A stretch of 64,000 bases of DNA from Klebsiella planticola ATCC 33531 (GCF_000735435.1 NZ_JMPP01000018.1:62001-126000); one strand, 5' to 3'; shown: positions 43,697-52,586, numbered from the stretch's first letter. Notes: generated by a model not told the origin, from the letters alone. Numbers and translations are program-made.

Positions 43697-45568
43697 ATGA
43701 GCAAAGGATCGACAAGTAGTGATGCCCCTTTTGGTACATTGTTAGGCTACGCGCCGGGGGGCGTAGCAATTTATTCATCGAATTACAGCAGTTTAAATCC
43801 GCGCGACTATCCGGATGACGCGACGTTCCGCAGCTACATCGGCAGTGAGTATATGGGGCATAAATGGCAGTGCGTTGAATTCGCGCGCCGCTTTTTGTTT
43901 CTCACCTACGGCTTTGTCTTTACCGATGTCGGCATGGCCTATGAAATCTTCTCCCTGCGTTTTCTGCGTGAAGTGGTCAATGACAATATTCTGCCGCTGC
44001 AGGCTTTCGCAAACGGCGCCCGCCGTCCGCCGATGGCCGGTTCGCTGCTGATTTGGCAAAAGGGCGGTGAGTTCAAGCATACCGGCCATGTTGCGGTGAT
44101 TACGCAGCTGGTCGGCAATAAGGTCCGCATCGCCGAGCAAAACGTGATTCACGCTCCGCTGCCGCAGGGCCAGCAATGGACCCGCGAATTAACGCTGGAA
44201 GTGAAAGACGGTTTCTACACCATCAAAGATACCTTTGCCGATACGGAAATATTAGGCTGGATGATTCAGACCGCCGATACCGAGCACAGCCTGCCGCAGC
44301 CGGTGCTGCCGGGTGAAGCGATGGCGATTCAGGGCGCGAGATTGCCGAATAAAGGCCAGTTCCGCGGTAACTGGCTGAACGAGAAAGATTCGCTGCAGAA
44401 AGCCTACGTGGCCGCCAACGGTCACTTCATCAATCAAGATCCCTATCAGTACTTCACCATTACCGAAAGCGCCGAGCAGGAGCTAATCAAAGCGACCAAC
44501 GAGCTGCATTTGATGTACCTGCACGCCACCGATAAGGTGATGAAAGATGACAACCTGCTGGCGCTGTTTGATATCCCTAAAATTCTCTGGCCGCGCCTGC
44601 GCCTCTCGTGGCAGCGACGCCGTCATCATATGATTACCGGCCGCATGGATTTCTGTATGGATGAGCGCGGGCTGAAGGTCTATGAATACAACGCCGACTC
44701 CGCCTCTTGTCATACCGAAGGCGGGCTGATCCTCGAACAGTGGCTGAAGCAGGGCTACTACGGCAGCGGACACAACCCGGCGGAAAATCTGCTTGATGAG
44801 CTGGCGGGCGCCTGGAAACACAGCCGCGCCCGTCCTTTCGTGCATATCATGCAGGACAAGGATCTGGAGGAGAACTACCACGCGCTGTTTATCCAGCGCT
44901 CGCTCACGCAGGCGGGGTTCGAAAGTAAGATCCTCTTTGGCCTTGATGAGCTGCACTGGGATGCCGCCGGGCAGCTGATCGACGGCGACGGGCGTCTGGT
45001 GAACTGCGTCTGGAAAACCTGGGCCTGGGAAACCGCCATCGAGCAGGTGCGTGAAGTCAGCGCCGATGAGTACGCCGCCGTGCCGATCCGTACCGGACAT
45101 CCGCAAAACGCCGTGCGGCTGATCGACGTGCTGCTGCGTCCGGAAGTGCTGGTCTTCGAACCGCTGTGGACGGTGATCCCCGGTAACAAGGCCATTCTGC
45201 CGGTACTGTGGTCGCTGTTCCCGAACCACCGCTATCTGCTGGATACCGATTTTGTGGTCAACGACGAGCTGGCGAAAACCGGTTACGCGGTGAAACCTAT
45301 CTCTGGCCGCTGCGGCAGCAACATTGATTTGATTGGTCCGAAAGACGAAGTGCTGGATAAAACCAGCGGGCAGTTTGTCGATCGTAAAAATATTTACCAG
45401 CAGCTCTGGTGCCTGCCGAAAGTGGATGGTAAATACATTCAGGTGTGTACGTTTACCGTCGGCGGCAACTACGGCGGTACTTGTCTGCGCGGCGATGATT
45501 CGCTGGTAGTCAAAAAAGAGAGTGATATCGAACCGTTAATTGTGCTGAAAGACAGCGACGGCCGGTAG
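43697..45568 (+). CDS. gss: Bifunctional glutathionylspermidine amidase/synthetase
   Basis: Makes and hydrolyses the glutathione-spermidine conjugate. The N-terminal CHAP amidase domain (about 1-195) has the nucleophile Cys59 (WQCVEFARRF) and His in HTGHVAVI. The C-terminal ATP-grasp synthetase (about 205-615) has YEYNADSASCHTEGG and PISGRCGSNIDLIGP. 623 residues (E. coli 619). Divergent from the DsbA-like gene. Confidence 0.97.
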   Translation: MSKGSTSSDAPFGTLLGYAPGGVAIYSSNYSSLNPRDYPDDATFRSYIGSEYMGHKWQCVEFARRFLFLTYGFVFTDVGMAYEIFSLRFLREVVNDNILPLQAFANGARRPPMAGSLLIWQKGGEFKHTGHVAVITQLVGNKVRIAEQNVIHAPLPQGQQWTRELTLEVKDGFYTIKDTFADTEILGWMIQTADTEHSLPQPVLPGEAMAIQGARLPNKGQFRGNWLNEKDSLQKAYVAANGHFINQDPYQYFTITESAEQELIKATNELHLMYLHATDKVMKDDNLLALFDIPKILWPRLRLSWQRRRHHMITGRMDFCMDERGLKVYEYNADSASCHTEGGLILEQWLKQGYYGSGHNPAENLLDELAGAWKHSRARPFVHIMQDKDLEENYHALFIQRSLTQAGFESKILFGLDELHWDAAGQLIDGDGRLVNCVWKTWAWETAIEQVREVSADEYAAVPIRTGHPQNAVRLIDVLLRPEVLVFEPLWTVIPGNKAILPVLWSLFPNHRYLLDTDFVVNDELAKTGYAVKPISGRCGSNIDLIGPKDEVLDKTSGQFVDRKNIYQQLWCLPKVDGKYIQVCTFTVGGNYGGTCLRGDDSLVVKKESDIEPLIVLKDSDGR

Positions 45569-45574
45569 CCGGCA

Positions 45575-45607
45575 GCCCGGACAGCGCCGTAAACGACCTG
45601 TCCGGGC
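45575..45607 (+). terminator. Hairpin after gss
   Basis: 10-bp perfect stem GCCCGGACAG/CTGTCCGGGC with a 13-base loop, six bases after the gss stop. No T-run; probably partial termination before the aminotransferase gene. Confidence 0.5.
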
Positions 45608-45668
45608 AACAAATCCTGCAAACACGATAAGTCACAAAGACAACAACAAGACAGAAAAGGAAAATAAT

Positions 45669-46850
45669 ATGCACGACAGGCGACTCGCCGCCCGCGCGGG
45701 TGAACTCAAGCCCTCCGCCGTCCGCGAACTTCTTAAGCACAGTAAACTGCCCGGCGTTATCTCTCTGGGCGGCGGGATTCCGGCTCCGGAGCTGTTTGAT
45801 ACCGAAGGTCTGAATCTGGCTGTGCAACAGGTGATGAGCGGGCGCTTCAACGATGCATTTCAGTATGGTTTGACCGAAGGCTACCCGCCGCTGCGTCAGG
45901 CCGTGAGCGAACTGTGTCAGGCGCGCGGCGTTGACTGCCAGGCCAGCCATGTTTATATCACCTCCGGTTCTCAGCAATCGTTGGATATTGTCGCCCGTAC
46001 GCTGCTCGATCCGGGCGATGCGGTGGTGGTTGAGCGCCCGACCTACCTGGCGGCGCTGCAGGTATTCCAGTTAGCGCAGGCCAATATTCTCAGCGTGGAT
46101 ACTGATGATAACGGGATGCTGGTCGAACAGCTGGCCGACCTGCTGGAAACGACCCGCGTCAAAGCGGTTTATCTGGTGCCCACCTTCGGCAACCCCGGCG
46201 GAAAAACCCTGAGCGAAGATCGCCGCCGCCGTCTGGTGGAACTGGCGAAGCAGCATGATTTTGTCATCATCGAAGACGACCCCTATGGCGAAATCAGCTT
46301 TACCGATGAAGTCCGCCGTCCGCTGTATCAGCACGCGGTTGAGCTGGGCTGTGAAGATCAGGTGGTCTACACCTCCACCTTCTCCAAAATTCTCGCTCCG
46401 GGGATGCGTATCGGCTGGATTGTGATGCCGGACTGGCTGGCGCAGCAGACGGTGATCGTCAAGCAGGCGGCGGATCTGCATACCAACATGCTGTCGCAGG
46501 TGATCACGGCGGAATATCTGGCGATGAATCGCCTGGATAACCAGATCGCGCTGATCCGTGAGGATTATCGTAAGAAGTGTGTGGCGCTGGCGGATGCGCT
46601 GGAGTCGCGACTCGGGGAGCACATTGCCTTCAGCCGACCAAAAGGCGGGATGTTCCTGTGGGCTCGCTTCCGCTATTCGTTCGATACCATGGAATGGATG
46701 AAGAAAACGCTGGCAAACGGCGTGGTGTTTGTCCCTGGCGAAGCGTTCTATCACGATAATCCGGATACCCGTACGCTGCGTCTGTCCTACTCTACGGTCT
46801 CGGAAGAAGGGCTGATGACGGCCGTTGAACGTCTGGCGAAATCGCTGTAG
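45669..46850 (+). CDS. PLP-dependent class I/II aminotransferase (2-aminoadipate transaminase type)
   Basis: 393-residue fold-type I aminotransferase. Seen: GGGIPAPELFD near residue 34, NPGG (175-178), IEDDPYGE with Asp203/Tyr206, and the Schiff-base Lys240 in TSTFSKILAPGMRIGW. The sequence type is that of LysN/2-aminoadipate and aromatic aminotransferases and of the C-terminal half of MocR regulators, but there is no HTH domain here. Substrate not predictable. It follows gss by 100 bases on the same strand; AAGGAAAATAAT precedes the ATG. Confidence 0.85.
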   Translation: MHDRRLAARAGELKPSAVRELLKHSKLPGVISLGGGIPAPELFDTEGLNLAVQQVMSGRFNDAFQYGLTEGYPPLRQAVSELCQARGVDCQASHVYITSGSQQSLDIVARTLLDPGDAVVVERPTYLAALQVFQLAQANILSVDTDDNGMLVEQLADLLETTRVKAVYLVPTFGNPGGKTLSEDRRRRLVELAKQHDFVIIEDDPYGEISFTDEVRRPLYQHAVELGCEDQVVYTSTFSKILAPGMRIGWIVMPDWLAQQTVIVKQAADLHTNMLSQVITAEYLAMNRLDNQIALIREDYRKKCVALADALESRLGEHIAFSRPKGGMFLWARFRYSFDTMEWMKKTLANGVVFVPGEAFYHDNPDTRTLRLSYSTVSEEGLMTAVERLAKSL

Positions 46851-46860
46851 CTATATAAAT

Positions 46861-46889
46861 CACTCCGCGCCGCCGGGCGGCACGGAGTG
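46861..46889 (+). terminator. Hairpin between aminotransferase gene and the CydX-like gene
   Basis: CACTCCG/CGGAGTG outer stem with an inner GCCGCC/GGCGGC stem, located between two convergent genes. The T-content downstream is modest on both sides. Confidence 0.55.
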
Positions 46890-46899
46890 TTAATCTGGT

Positions 46900-46989
46900 T
46901 TAATCGCTTTCGGCGATGCGGTCATCGAGCCAAATCAGCATCAGTGAGGAGAGAAATGCAACGCCGAGTGTGCCAATAAATAGCCACAT
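46900..46989 (-). CDS. 29-residue membrane microprotein, CydX/AppX-like
   Basis: Reading the minus strand from ATG at 46989 gives a 29-codon frame ending TAA at 46900. It starts MWLFIGTLG, has one hydrophobic span (about 3-20) and ends IWLDDRIAESD. A GAGG site lies eight bases before the ATG. The Met-Trp start, single membrane helix and WLDxR end are the layout of CydX/AppX (YbgT_YccB) subunits of cytochrome bd oxidase; E. coli AppX likewise ends VWLDPRLKS. No cydAB is in the window, so it would be an orphan. It lies 24 bases downstream of the 62-residue gene, same strand. Homology is by eye only. Confidence 0.6.
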   Translation of the reverse strand: MWLFIGTLGVAFLSSLMLIWLDDRIAESD

Positions 46990-47013
46990 AAAGAATACCT
47001 CAGAGGTTTTTTA

Positions 47014-47202
47014 TTATTTTTCTGCTTTTACCGGTGAGTGATTGTTTCTGTTGATCATCGTGACTTTCGTCGCGGACTGGGAGGTGGCGAGCGTGAAGAA
47101 ATCATCAGCATCAATATCAAAATTCAGCACGATTTCCCTGTATTTCCCGCAGTGAATTAACTCTTTCGCTTCTTGCATACTACTTGCTGTTATTGTCGGC
47201 AT
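47014..47202 (-). CDS. Small protein of unknown function (62 aa)
   Basis: 62 residues, starting MPTITASSMQEAKELI, acidic in the middle (FDIDADDFF) and basic at the end. No signal peptide or membrane segment. It is followed by the CydX-like gene in the same direction, so the two may form an operon. A ribosome site is weak (GAGATAAG). Whether it is translated cannot be settled from sequence alone. Confidence 0.5.
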   Translation of the reverse strand: MPTITASSMQEAKELIHCGKYREIVLNFDIDADDFFTLATSQSATKVTMINRNNHSPVKAEK

Positions 47203-47384
47203 CGTCTTATCTCGTGTGAAAACTGGTTAGCAAAGTAAGAGCTTGTGCATATCAGATCAACTCTTTTTTATCGCCACCGGTAAGATCTGTTTTCCTTATT
47301 TTTTAAAGGGACAGCGCGGGCAGAATACCATTGCGGGACAGGGTGCCGCCCATTGCCGTCTGGCCTGGGATTTCAAAAGCAGCG

Positions 47385-47717
47385 TTAACGCTGTTTTTCG
47401 CTCATCAGCTGGCGGCAGCGCTGCTGATCCTGACCAATACTCTCTTGTTCTTGTTGGCTGAGCTGCAGCCAGGTCTGACGCATACGTTCGCCAAGTGCCG
47501 GGATATAGTGGTTTTTGTGCAGCGCGTAATCGGCATTGCCGCCTTCGACAATATTTTCCATATCGCGAAGAAACGCCTGGCTATCCCGGTGGTCGATGAC
47601 ACAGAAAACCGAACGGTACCAGGCCATCTCTTCTTCGGAGTAGCGGGGCGTAAACCACCAGACAAGCAGCGCGATGAGCGCCAGCAGCGGAATAATAAGC
47701 GGTAATTTCTTCAGCAT
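47385..47717 (-). CDS. Hypothetical single-span membrane protein (110 aa)
   Basis: Begins MLKKLPLIIPLLALIALLVW, an N-terminal membrane anchor or uncleaved signal with no clear cleavage site. The remaining roughly 85 residues are polar and helical, with two cysteines (VFCVIDHRD and QQRCRQLM) that could form a disulfide in the periplasm. Function not recognised. No strong ribosome site. Codon use resembles that of the neighbouring genes. Confidence 0.65.
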   Translation of the reverse strand: MLKKLPLIIPLLALIALLVWWFTPRYSEEEMAWYRSVFCVIDHRDSQAFLRDMENIVEGGNADYALHKNHYIPALGERMRQTWLQLSQQEQESIGQDQQRCRQLMSEKQR

Positions 47718-47778
47718 GGATTAGCCAGGGAGAGGAAACAGGGGGCGTAGTGTACCTGCTGCGCAAACGGGATGACAT

Positions 47779-47842
47779 CCCGGAGGTCTTTTTTACCTCC
47801 GGGCGAGCGGGACAGGTCCCGTTAGCGCGGTTATGCGCTAAC
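47779..47842 (-). terminator. Series of hairpins after the aminotransferase-aldehyde dehydrogenase operon
   Basis: Three stem-loops in 64 bases: CCCGGAGGT/ACCTCCGGG (47779-47803), GCGGGAC-AGGT-CCCGT (about 47807-47822) and GTTAGCGC/GCGCTAAC (47821-47842). They lie just beyond the stop of the minus-strand aminotransferase gene and probably act as its 3' end. Confidence 0.6.
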
Positions 47843-47852
47843 GGTAAAAGAG

Positions 47853-49235
47853 CTATAACAGACCGCTCTCTTTTGCGGTCCGGTCGATAGCGCGTTTGGT
47901 CTTCTCGACCAGCTCATCCAGTTCGCTGTGGCTGGCAATCAGCGCGGGAGCCATAATCATACGCCCCAGCGTAGAGCGGATAATGACCCCCTCTTCAAAG
48001 CCGATAGTCCGGCAGCGCCAGGCCAGATCGTTTTCATTCGCAAAGCGTTTGCGGGTCGACTTATCTTCGGCGAACTGCAGAGCGGCCACGAGGCCTGTGC
48101 CCTGGATTTCGCCAATCATCGGGTGGTGGCTAAACACTTCACGCAGCGTTTTTTGCAGATACGGGCCGGTATCGTCACGTACGGTGGTGACCCGGTTTTC
48201 ATCGCGCAGTGCTTTCAGGTTGGCAATGGCGACGGCCGCAGCGACGGGGTGGCCGGAATAGGTCAGACCGTGGGCAAAGACGCCGCCTTTCTCAATCAGC
48301 ACCTCGGCCATCCGTTTGCTCAGCACCAGGCCGCCCATTGGAACATAGCCGGAGGTCAGCCCTTTGGCGATGGAGAGCGTATCGGGCTCAAAGCCAAAAT
48401 ATTGATGCGCAAACCATTCGCCGGTTCTGCCAAAGCCGCCAATCACCTCATCGGCGCACAGCAGCACGTCGTATTTGCGGCAAATGCGTTGAATCTCCGG
48501 CCAGTAGCTCTCCGGCGGGAAGATCATCCCGCCCGCCCCCTGGAACGGTTCGGCGATAAAGCCCGCGACGTTCTCCGCGCCGAGCTCCAGGATCTTCTCT
48601 TCCAGCTGGCGGGCGCAGCGCAGGCCAAACTCCTGCGGCGTCAGGTTGCCGCCGTGCATATACCAGTAGGGCTCATCAATATGCGCCACGTCGGGAATCA
48701 TCCCCCCCATGGCATGCATGGCTTTCATGCCCCCGAGCGCGGTGGCGGCGAGGGTAGAGCCGTGGTAGCCGTTCCAGCGGCCAATCATCACCTTTTTCTG
48801 CGGCTTATCGAGAATCTGCCAGTAGCGACGCACGGTGCGGATCAGCACTTCATTCGATTCAGAACCGGAGTTGGTGTAAATGGCGTGGCTGTAGTGCCCG
48901 GGCAGCAGGCTGAAAAGGAGTTCGGACAGCTCAATCACCGTCGGGTGCGTGGTGTGGAAGAACATATTGTAATAGGGCAGCTTCGCGAACTGCGCCGCCG
49001 CGGCATCCGCCAGATCCTGGCGGCTGTAGCCCAGCTGGGTACACCACAGTCCTGACATACCGTCCAGATACTTGTTGCCGTCATTGTCCCACAGGTACAG
49101 GCCTTCGCCGCGTACCATGACGCGCGGTCCTTCAGCGTTCAGCGCTTTCTGGTCGAGAAACGCGTGGATATGGTGTGCGGCATCCCCGCTTTGATACTCG
49201 GTGGTGGATCGCGTCGGGTGAATCGGGTAAGTCAT
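47853..49235 (-). CDS. Class III aminotransferase, polyamine:pyruvate type (SpuC-like)
   Basis: 460 residues from the ATG at 49235 (AGGAGA seven bases upstream; an in-frame ATG 12 codons earlier lacks a site). The PLP lysine is Lys291 in SIAKGLTSGYVPMGG, with Asp262 in CADEVIGGFGRTGEW. Stretches such as GRWNGYHGSTLA and IAEPFQGAGGMIFPP closely recall Pseudomonas putrescine-pyruvate aminotransferase SpuC. It probably transaminates a terminal amine to an aldehyde that the upstream dehydrogenase oxidises. It lies 48 bases downstream of the aldehyde dehydrogenase gene. Confidence 0.85.
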   Translation of the reverse strand: MTYPIHPTRSTTEYQSGDAAHHIHAFLDQKALNAEGPRVMVRGEGLYLWDNDGNKYLDGMSGLWCTQLGYSRQDLADAAAAQFAKLPYYNMFFHTTHPTVIELSELLFSLLPGHYSHAIYTNSGSESNEVLIRTVRRYWQILDKPQKKVMIGRWNGYHGSTLAATALGGMKAMHAMGGMIPDVAHIDEPYWYMHGGNLTPQEFGLRCARQLEEKILELGAENVAGFIAEPFQGAGGMIFPPESYWPEIQRICRKYDVLLCADEVIGGFGRTGEWFAHQYFGFEPDTLSIAKGLTSGYVPMGGLVLSKRMAEVLIEKGGVFAHGLTYSGHPVAAAVAIANLKALRDENRVTTVRDDTGPYLQKTLREVFSHHPMIGEIQGTGLVAALQFAEDKSTRKRFANENDLAWRCRTIGFEEGVIIRSTLGRMIMAPALIASHSELDELVEKTKRAIDRTAKESGLL

Positions 49236-49283
49236 GTTATCTCTCCTGTAAGCGGAATCAGGGCAAGGCAAGGCCGTTGCCTG

Positions 49284-50783
49284 CTAGCGAAACTGGAACC
49301 AGGTCGTTTTAAGGGTGGTGAATTTGTCGAAGGCATGCAGCGACAAATCCCGACCAAAACCAGACTGTTTATTGCCGCCAAACGGCACGGTGACGTCCAG
49401 CGCATCCACGGTATTGACCGATACCGTGCCGGCGTTAAGCCGTCCGGCTACGCGGTGCGCGCGGTGCAGATCGTCTGTCCAGATCGACGCGGCGAGGGCA
49501 TAAATATGGTTATTAGCCAGCTCGATGGCCTGCTGTTCATCATCAAAAGGGATAGCGGCAAGCACCGGGCCGAAAATTTCATCTTTCCACAGCGACATCT
49601 CTTCGTGCACCCCATCCAGCAGCGTGGGCTGAACGTAGTTGGCGATCCCTTCAATCTCGACCTCACGGCCGCCGGTCAGCACGCGTGCGCCGGCCTGTTC
49701 GGCAGAACGGATCGCGCGTATGACCTTTTGCGCATGCGCCGCGCTGACCATCGCGCCCATTTTGGCTGCCGGATCAAAGGGGTGAGACGGTGCCCAGGCT
49801 TTCATTTTGGCCTCTACCCGGGTGATAAAGTCGGCATAAATCGCGCGTTCTACCAGCAGCCGTGAGTTGGCGGAACAGACTTCGCCCTGGTTAAAACAGA
49901 TACCGAAAGCGGCTTTCTCCGCCGCCAGGTCGAGATCCTGGCAGTCAGCAAAGACGATATTGGCGCTTTTACCGCCGCACTCCAGCCAGACCTGTTTCAG
50001 GTTTGACTGCGCGGAGTAGGTCATGAAGGCCTTGCCGACGGCGGTCGAACCGGTGAAGGTGATAACATCAATATCGTTATGCAGCCCAAGCGCGGCGCCC
50101 GTTTCGGTGCCGGGACCGGTCACCACGTTCAGCACGCCTGGCGGGAGACCCGCTTCGAGCGCCAGTTCACCCAGGCGCAGTGCCGAAAAAGGCGAGTTTT
50201 CTGAGGGTTTGAGGATCACGCTGTTCCCGGCGGCCAGCGCCGGCCCGAGTTTCCAGCAGGCCAGATCGAGCGGAAAGTTCCACGGTACGATTGCCGCCAC
50301 CACGCCGACCGCTTCACGAGTGAGGGTGGCGAGCGACCCGTTACGCGTGGGGGCGACCTCGGCGTAAATTTTATCGACGCTTTCAGCGTACCAGGCCAGG
50401 ACGTGCGCCGCGCCGGGAATATCAACATTCAGCGCATCGTTGACCGGTTTGCCCATGCTGGCACTTTCAAGCAGCGCCAGCTCTTCACGGTGTTCGAGAA
50501 TCAGCGCGGAGAGCCTGAGCAGTACGGTTTTGCGTTCCTGCGGCGCCAGAGCGGACCACACGCCGGAGGCGAAGCTGGCGCGGGATGATTTTACTGCAAT
50601 ATCAATATCGTCTGCTTGCAGCGCCGTCACCCCGGCGAGCACGTTATTGGTCGCCGGGTTGACGGCCGGACAGACTTTACGGCTGATGGCGAGGTAGGGA
50701 CGACCATCAACGATCGCGTGGCTGATAAAGCGTTGCTCCCGCAGTTTGTCCTGCCAAAAATTTCGATCAGACATACCAGACAT
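49284..50783 (-). CDS. NAD(P)-dependent aldehyde dehydrogenase, PuuC-like
   Basis: 499 residues with the full ALDH active site: Asn169 (PWNFPLD), Lys192 (LKPSENSP), Glu268 (LECGGKS) and Cys303 (NQGEVCSANSR). The N-terminal layout fits gamma-glutamyl-gamma-aminobutyraldehyde dehydrogenase (PuuC) and related aminoaldehyde dehydrogenases. It heads the operon with the polyamine-type aminotransferase. ATG at 50783 follows GGGAGAG. Together they would turn a diamine or amino-aldehyde into an amino acid such as GABA; the exact substrate is inference. Confidence 0.88.
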   Translation of the reverse strand: MSGMSDRNFWQDKLREQRFISHAIVDGRPYLAISRKVCPAVNPATNNVLAGVTALQADDIDIAVKSSRASFASGVWSALAPQERKTVLLRLSALILEHREELALLESASMGKPVNDALNVDIPGAAHVLAWYAESVDKIYAEVAPTRNGSLATLTREAVGVVAAIVPWNFPLDLACWKLGPALAAGNSVILKPSENSPFSALRLGELALEAGLPPGVLNVVTGPGTETGAALGLHNDIDVITFTGSTAVGKAFMTYSAQSNLKQVWLECGGKSANIVFADCQDLDLAAEKAAFGICFNQGEVCSANSRLLVERAIYADFITRVEAKMKAWAPSHPFDPAAKMGAMVSAAHAQKVIRAIRSAEQAGARVLTGGREVEIEGIANYVQPTLLDGVHEEMSLWKDEIFGPVLAAIPFDDEQQAIELANNHIYALAASIWTDDLHRAHRVAGRLNAGTVSVNTVDALDVTVPFGGNKQSGFGRDLSLHAFDKFTTLKTTWFQFR

Positions 50784-51312
50784 GCGCCTCTCCCTTGATG
50801 TGTTGCTTATTTGTTATTGATTTGTTGCTATTGATTCATGATGCAGGAGGGGGCAGCGACGAGAAAGGACTAAAAATCTAGCTAACCTCTATAAAAAACG
50901 TAGCTAGTCCCGGAAAGGGGATAATTCTCCGGGGCGTGAGGGGCGGTTATTTCTGTGACGGTATTCATAAAATTTACGCGGATGAATTTTTAATGTTTTG
51001 TATTTAAAAGGATATTATTTTTATGCTTCGCTTTTATGAGCACAGCACCCGCTGCCTTTTAAATACATTAAATATTGTTTGATTTAATAACAGGTAATGA
51101 AAAAAAGATGAATGACCCTCATTCCTTGCGATCGGATGCCGCATGCTTGTCGTTGGCTCGCAGCTTTCCTGCGCTTTGTCTGTTAATTTTCTGTAAAAGT
51201 ACGACCCGCGTCGGATTGTTGATCTTTTTCCGCTGGCGGGGTTGCCGGCGACGGGGAGCATCGTTTAAAGCTATTTAGCTTATCTCTCTGAGAATAAAAA
51301 ATAAGGTGTCCC
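50784..51312. other. A+T-rich divergent control region
   Basis: 529 bases between the aldehyde dehydrogenase operon and the lysR gene, with no convincing ORF. It holds imperfect tandem copies of TTGTTATTGATT / TTGTTGCTATTGATT at 50811-50836, the CTAGCTA/TAGCTAG dyad described separately, and a long A+T-rich stretch from 50960 to 51110. Promoters for both directions are expected here. Confidence 0.5.
50878..50907. promoter_or_regulatory. Inverted repeat CTAGCTA-N16-TAGCTAG, candidate operator
   Basis: Perfect 7-bp arms at 50878-50884 and 50901-50907, with centres 23 bp apart, so both face the same side of the helix. It lies 95 bases upstream of the aldehyde dehydrogenase start. It could bind the adjacent LysR protein or another dimeric regulator. 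Confidence 0.4.
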
Positions 51313-52242
51313 ATGCCCCATTTCACCCTGAAGCAGCTCAAATACTTTGTTGCCGTTGTCGAAGCAGAGAGTATTGCGGAAGCCTCCAGACAGTTACATA
51401 TCGCCCAGCCGTCAATTTCCATTGCGGTTAAAACCCTGGAAGATATGTTTGAACAGCAGTTCTTTATTCGCCACCATGCGCAAGGGGTTTCGCTGACCCC
51501 CAGCGGACAACGCTTTTATGAAAAAGCGAAAGAGCTGCTGCGGCTTTCGTATCAGTTTGAGCAAAATTCAAAAGCGGATAATGAACTGGTCTCCGGCATT
51601 ATTTCATTAGGCTGTTTTGAAACGGCGGCGCCGCTCTATTTACCTTCGCTGATCGCCGGATTTAAAAAAATCTATCCCGATATAACCCTCAAAATTTGCG
51701 ATGGGGAGCAGCATGAAATTACTCACGGTCTGCACCGCGGTCGTTTCGATCTGGCGTTTCTCTATGATCTTGAGCTGGATAGCGCGATTCACACCGAAAG
51801 CCTCAATGCGCCGCAGAAGCCTTATGCCCTGCTGCCGGCACATCATCCGCTGGCGCAGCGGGCGACGGTGAAACTCTCCGAGCTCAATAACCTGCCGATG
51901 GTCCTGTTGGACGTGGTGCCAAGTCGAAACTATTTCATCAGTATTTTCAAAGATAAAGGGTATAACCCTCAGGTTGCCTATAGCTCGCCGTCTATTGAGA
52001 TGGTGCGCTGTATGGTCGGCCAGGGGCTGGGTTTTTCCGTGCTGGTAACCCGCCCGGTTTCCGACATGACCTACGATGGCCAGCAGGTGCGCTGCGTGGA
52101 AATTCAGGACGAGATGGCGAACTCGACGCTGGTGATGGCGCACTTGCGCAGTAGCGAGCCGACCAAACCGACTAAACTATTTATGGAATATTGTCGCCAT
52201 GCGGTGCTCAGCCCGGCGGACATTGATACGCGGGTGGCGTAA
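51313..52242 (+). CDS. LysR-type transcriptional regulator
   Basis: 309 residues. N-terminal winged HTH (about 3-62): TLKQLKYFVAVVEAESIAEA then LHIAQPSISIAVKTLED. The C-terminal LysR substrate domain runs from about 90, including SGIISLGCFETAAPLYLPS. It sits between two catabolic operons (divergent from the aldehyde dehydrogenase operon, upstream of the monooxygenase operon), so it is the obvious candidate regulator of both. Ligand unknown. Confidence 0.9.
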   Translation: MPHFTLKQLKYFVAVVEAESIAEASRQLHIAQPSISIAVKTLEDMFEQQFFIRHHAQGVSLTPSGQRFYEKAKELLRLSYQFEQNSKADNELVSGIISLGCFETAAPLYLPSLIAGFKKIYPDITLKICDGEQHEITHGLHRGRFDLAFLYDLELDSAIHTESLNAPQKPYALLPAHHPLAQRATVKLSELNNLPMVLLDVVPSRNYFISIFKDKGYNPQVAYSSPSIEMVRCMVGQGLGFSVLVTRPVSDMTYDGQQVRCVEIQDEMANSTLVMAHLRSSEPTKPTKLFMEYCRHAVLSPADIDTRVA

Positions 52243-52586
52243 ATTCAGCGGAGAATAAGAGACGGCTCGCCCTGTTGCGGGCCGTATCAGTCTCTGCCGG
52301 TGATGTTAAATATAAAAAAACGAGCCTCTGAATATATTTTTAATAGGCTTGATGGCTTGCGATTTATTTTTTATGAATAATCAGGCGCTCGCCGGATTAT
52401 CTTTTATCGGTAATCTGCTAGAAATAATATTTTTATTCAGTAGATTCAAGATACTGCGTTCTGCATCACTATTTTATTCTCAGGTTCTAAATTTATAATA
52501 ATTTACCTGCTTGTTACGGTTTATTAACCTCGGTCCTGCGCAGTGGTTTATTCCTGGCGATTGAACACCATTCGAAGGACACATTT
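52243..52586 (+). other. Intergenic region between lysR and the monooxygenase operon
   Basis: 344 bases, strongly A+T-rich after 52300. It contains a G+C-rich hairpin after lysR (about 52260-52290), a second hairpin at 52377-52400 with ATAATC-A-GGCG / CGCC-G-GATTAT arms followed by CTTTT (terminator-like), a LysR-type dyad, and TATAAT at 52494-52499. No ORF is convincing. Confidence 0.5.
52438..52456 (+). promoter_or_regulatory. LysR-type binding site upstream of the monooxygenase operon
   Basis: CAGTA-N9-TACTG is a perfect dyad containing the T-N11-A core (T at 52441, A at 52453). Its centre is about 47 bases upstream of the TATAAT at 52494, which puts it near -60 of the predicted start, the classic LysR recognition position. 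Confidence 0.6.

Noticed and set aside
45669-46850. MocR-type regulator
   Set aside because: The protein matches only the aminotransferase half; there is no GntR HTH domain before it.
51034-51261. 75-codon minus-strand frame in the control region before lysR
   Set aside because: Lies in the A+T-rich divergent promoter region, with no start signal and no protein-like pattern.
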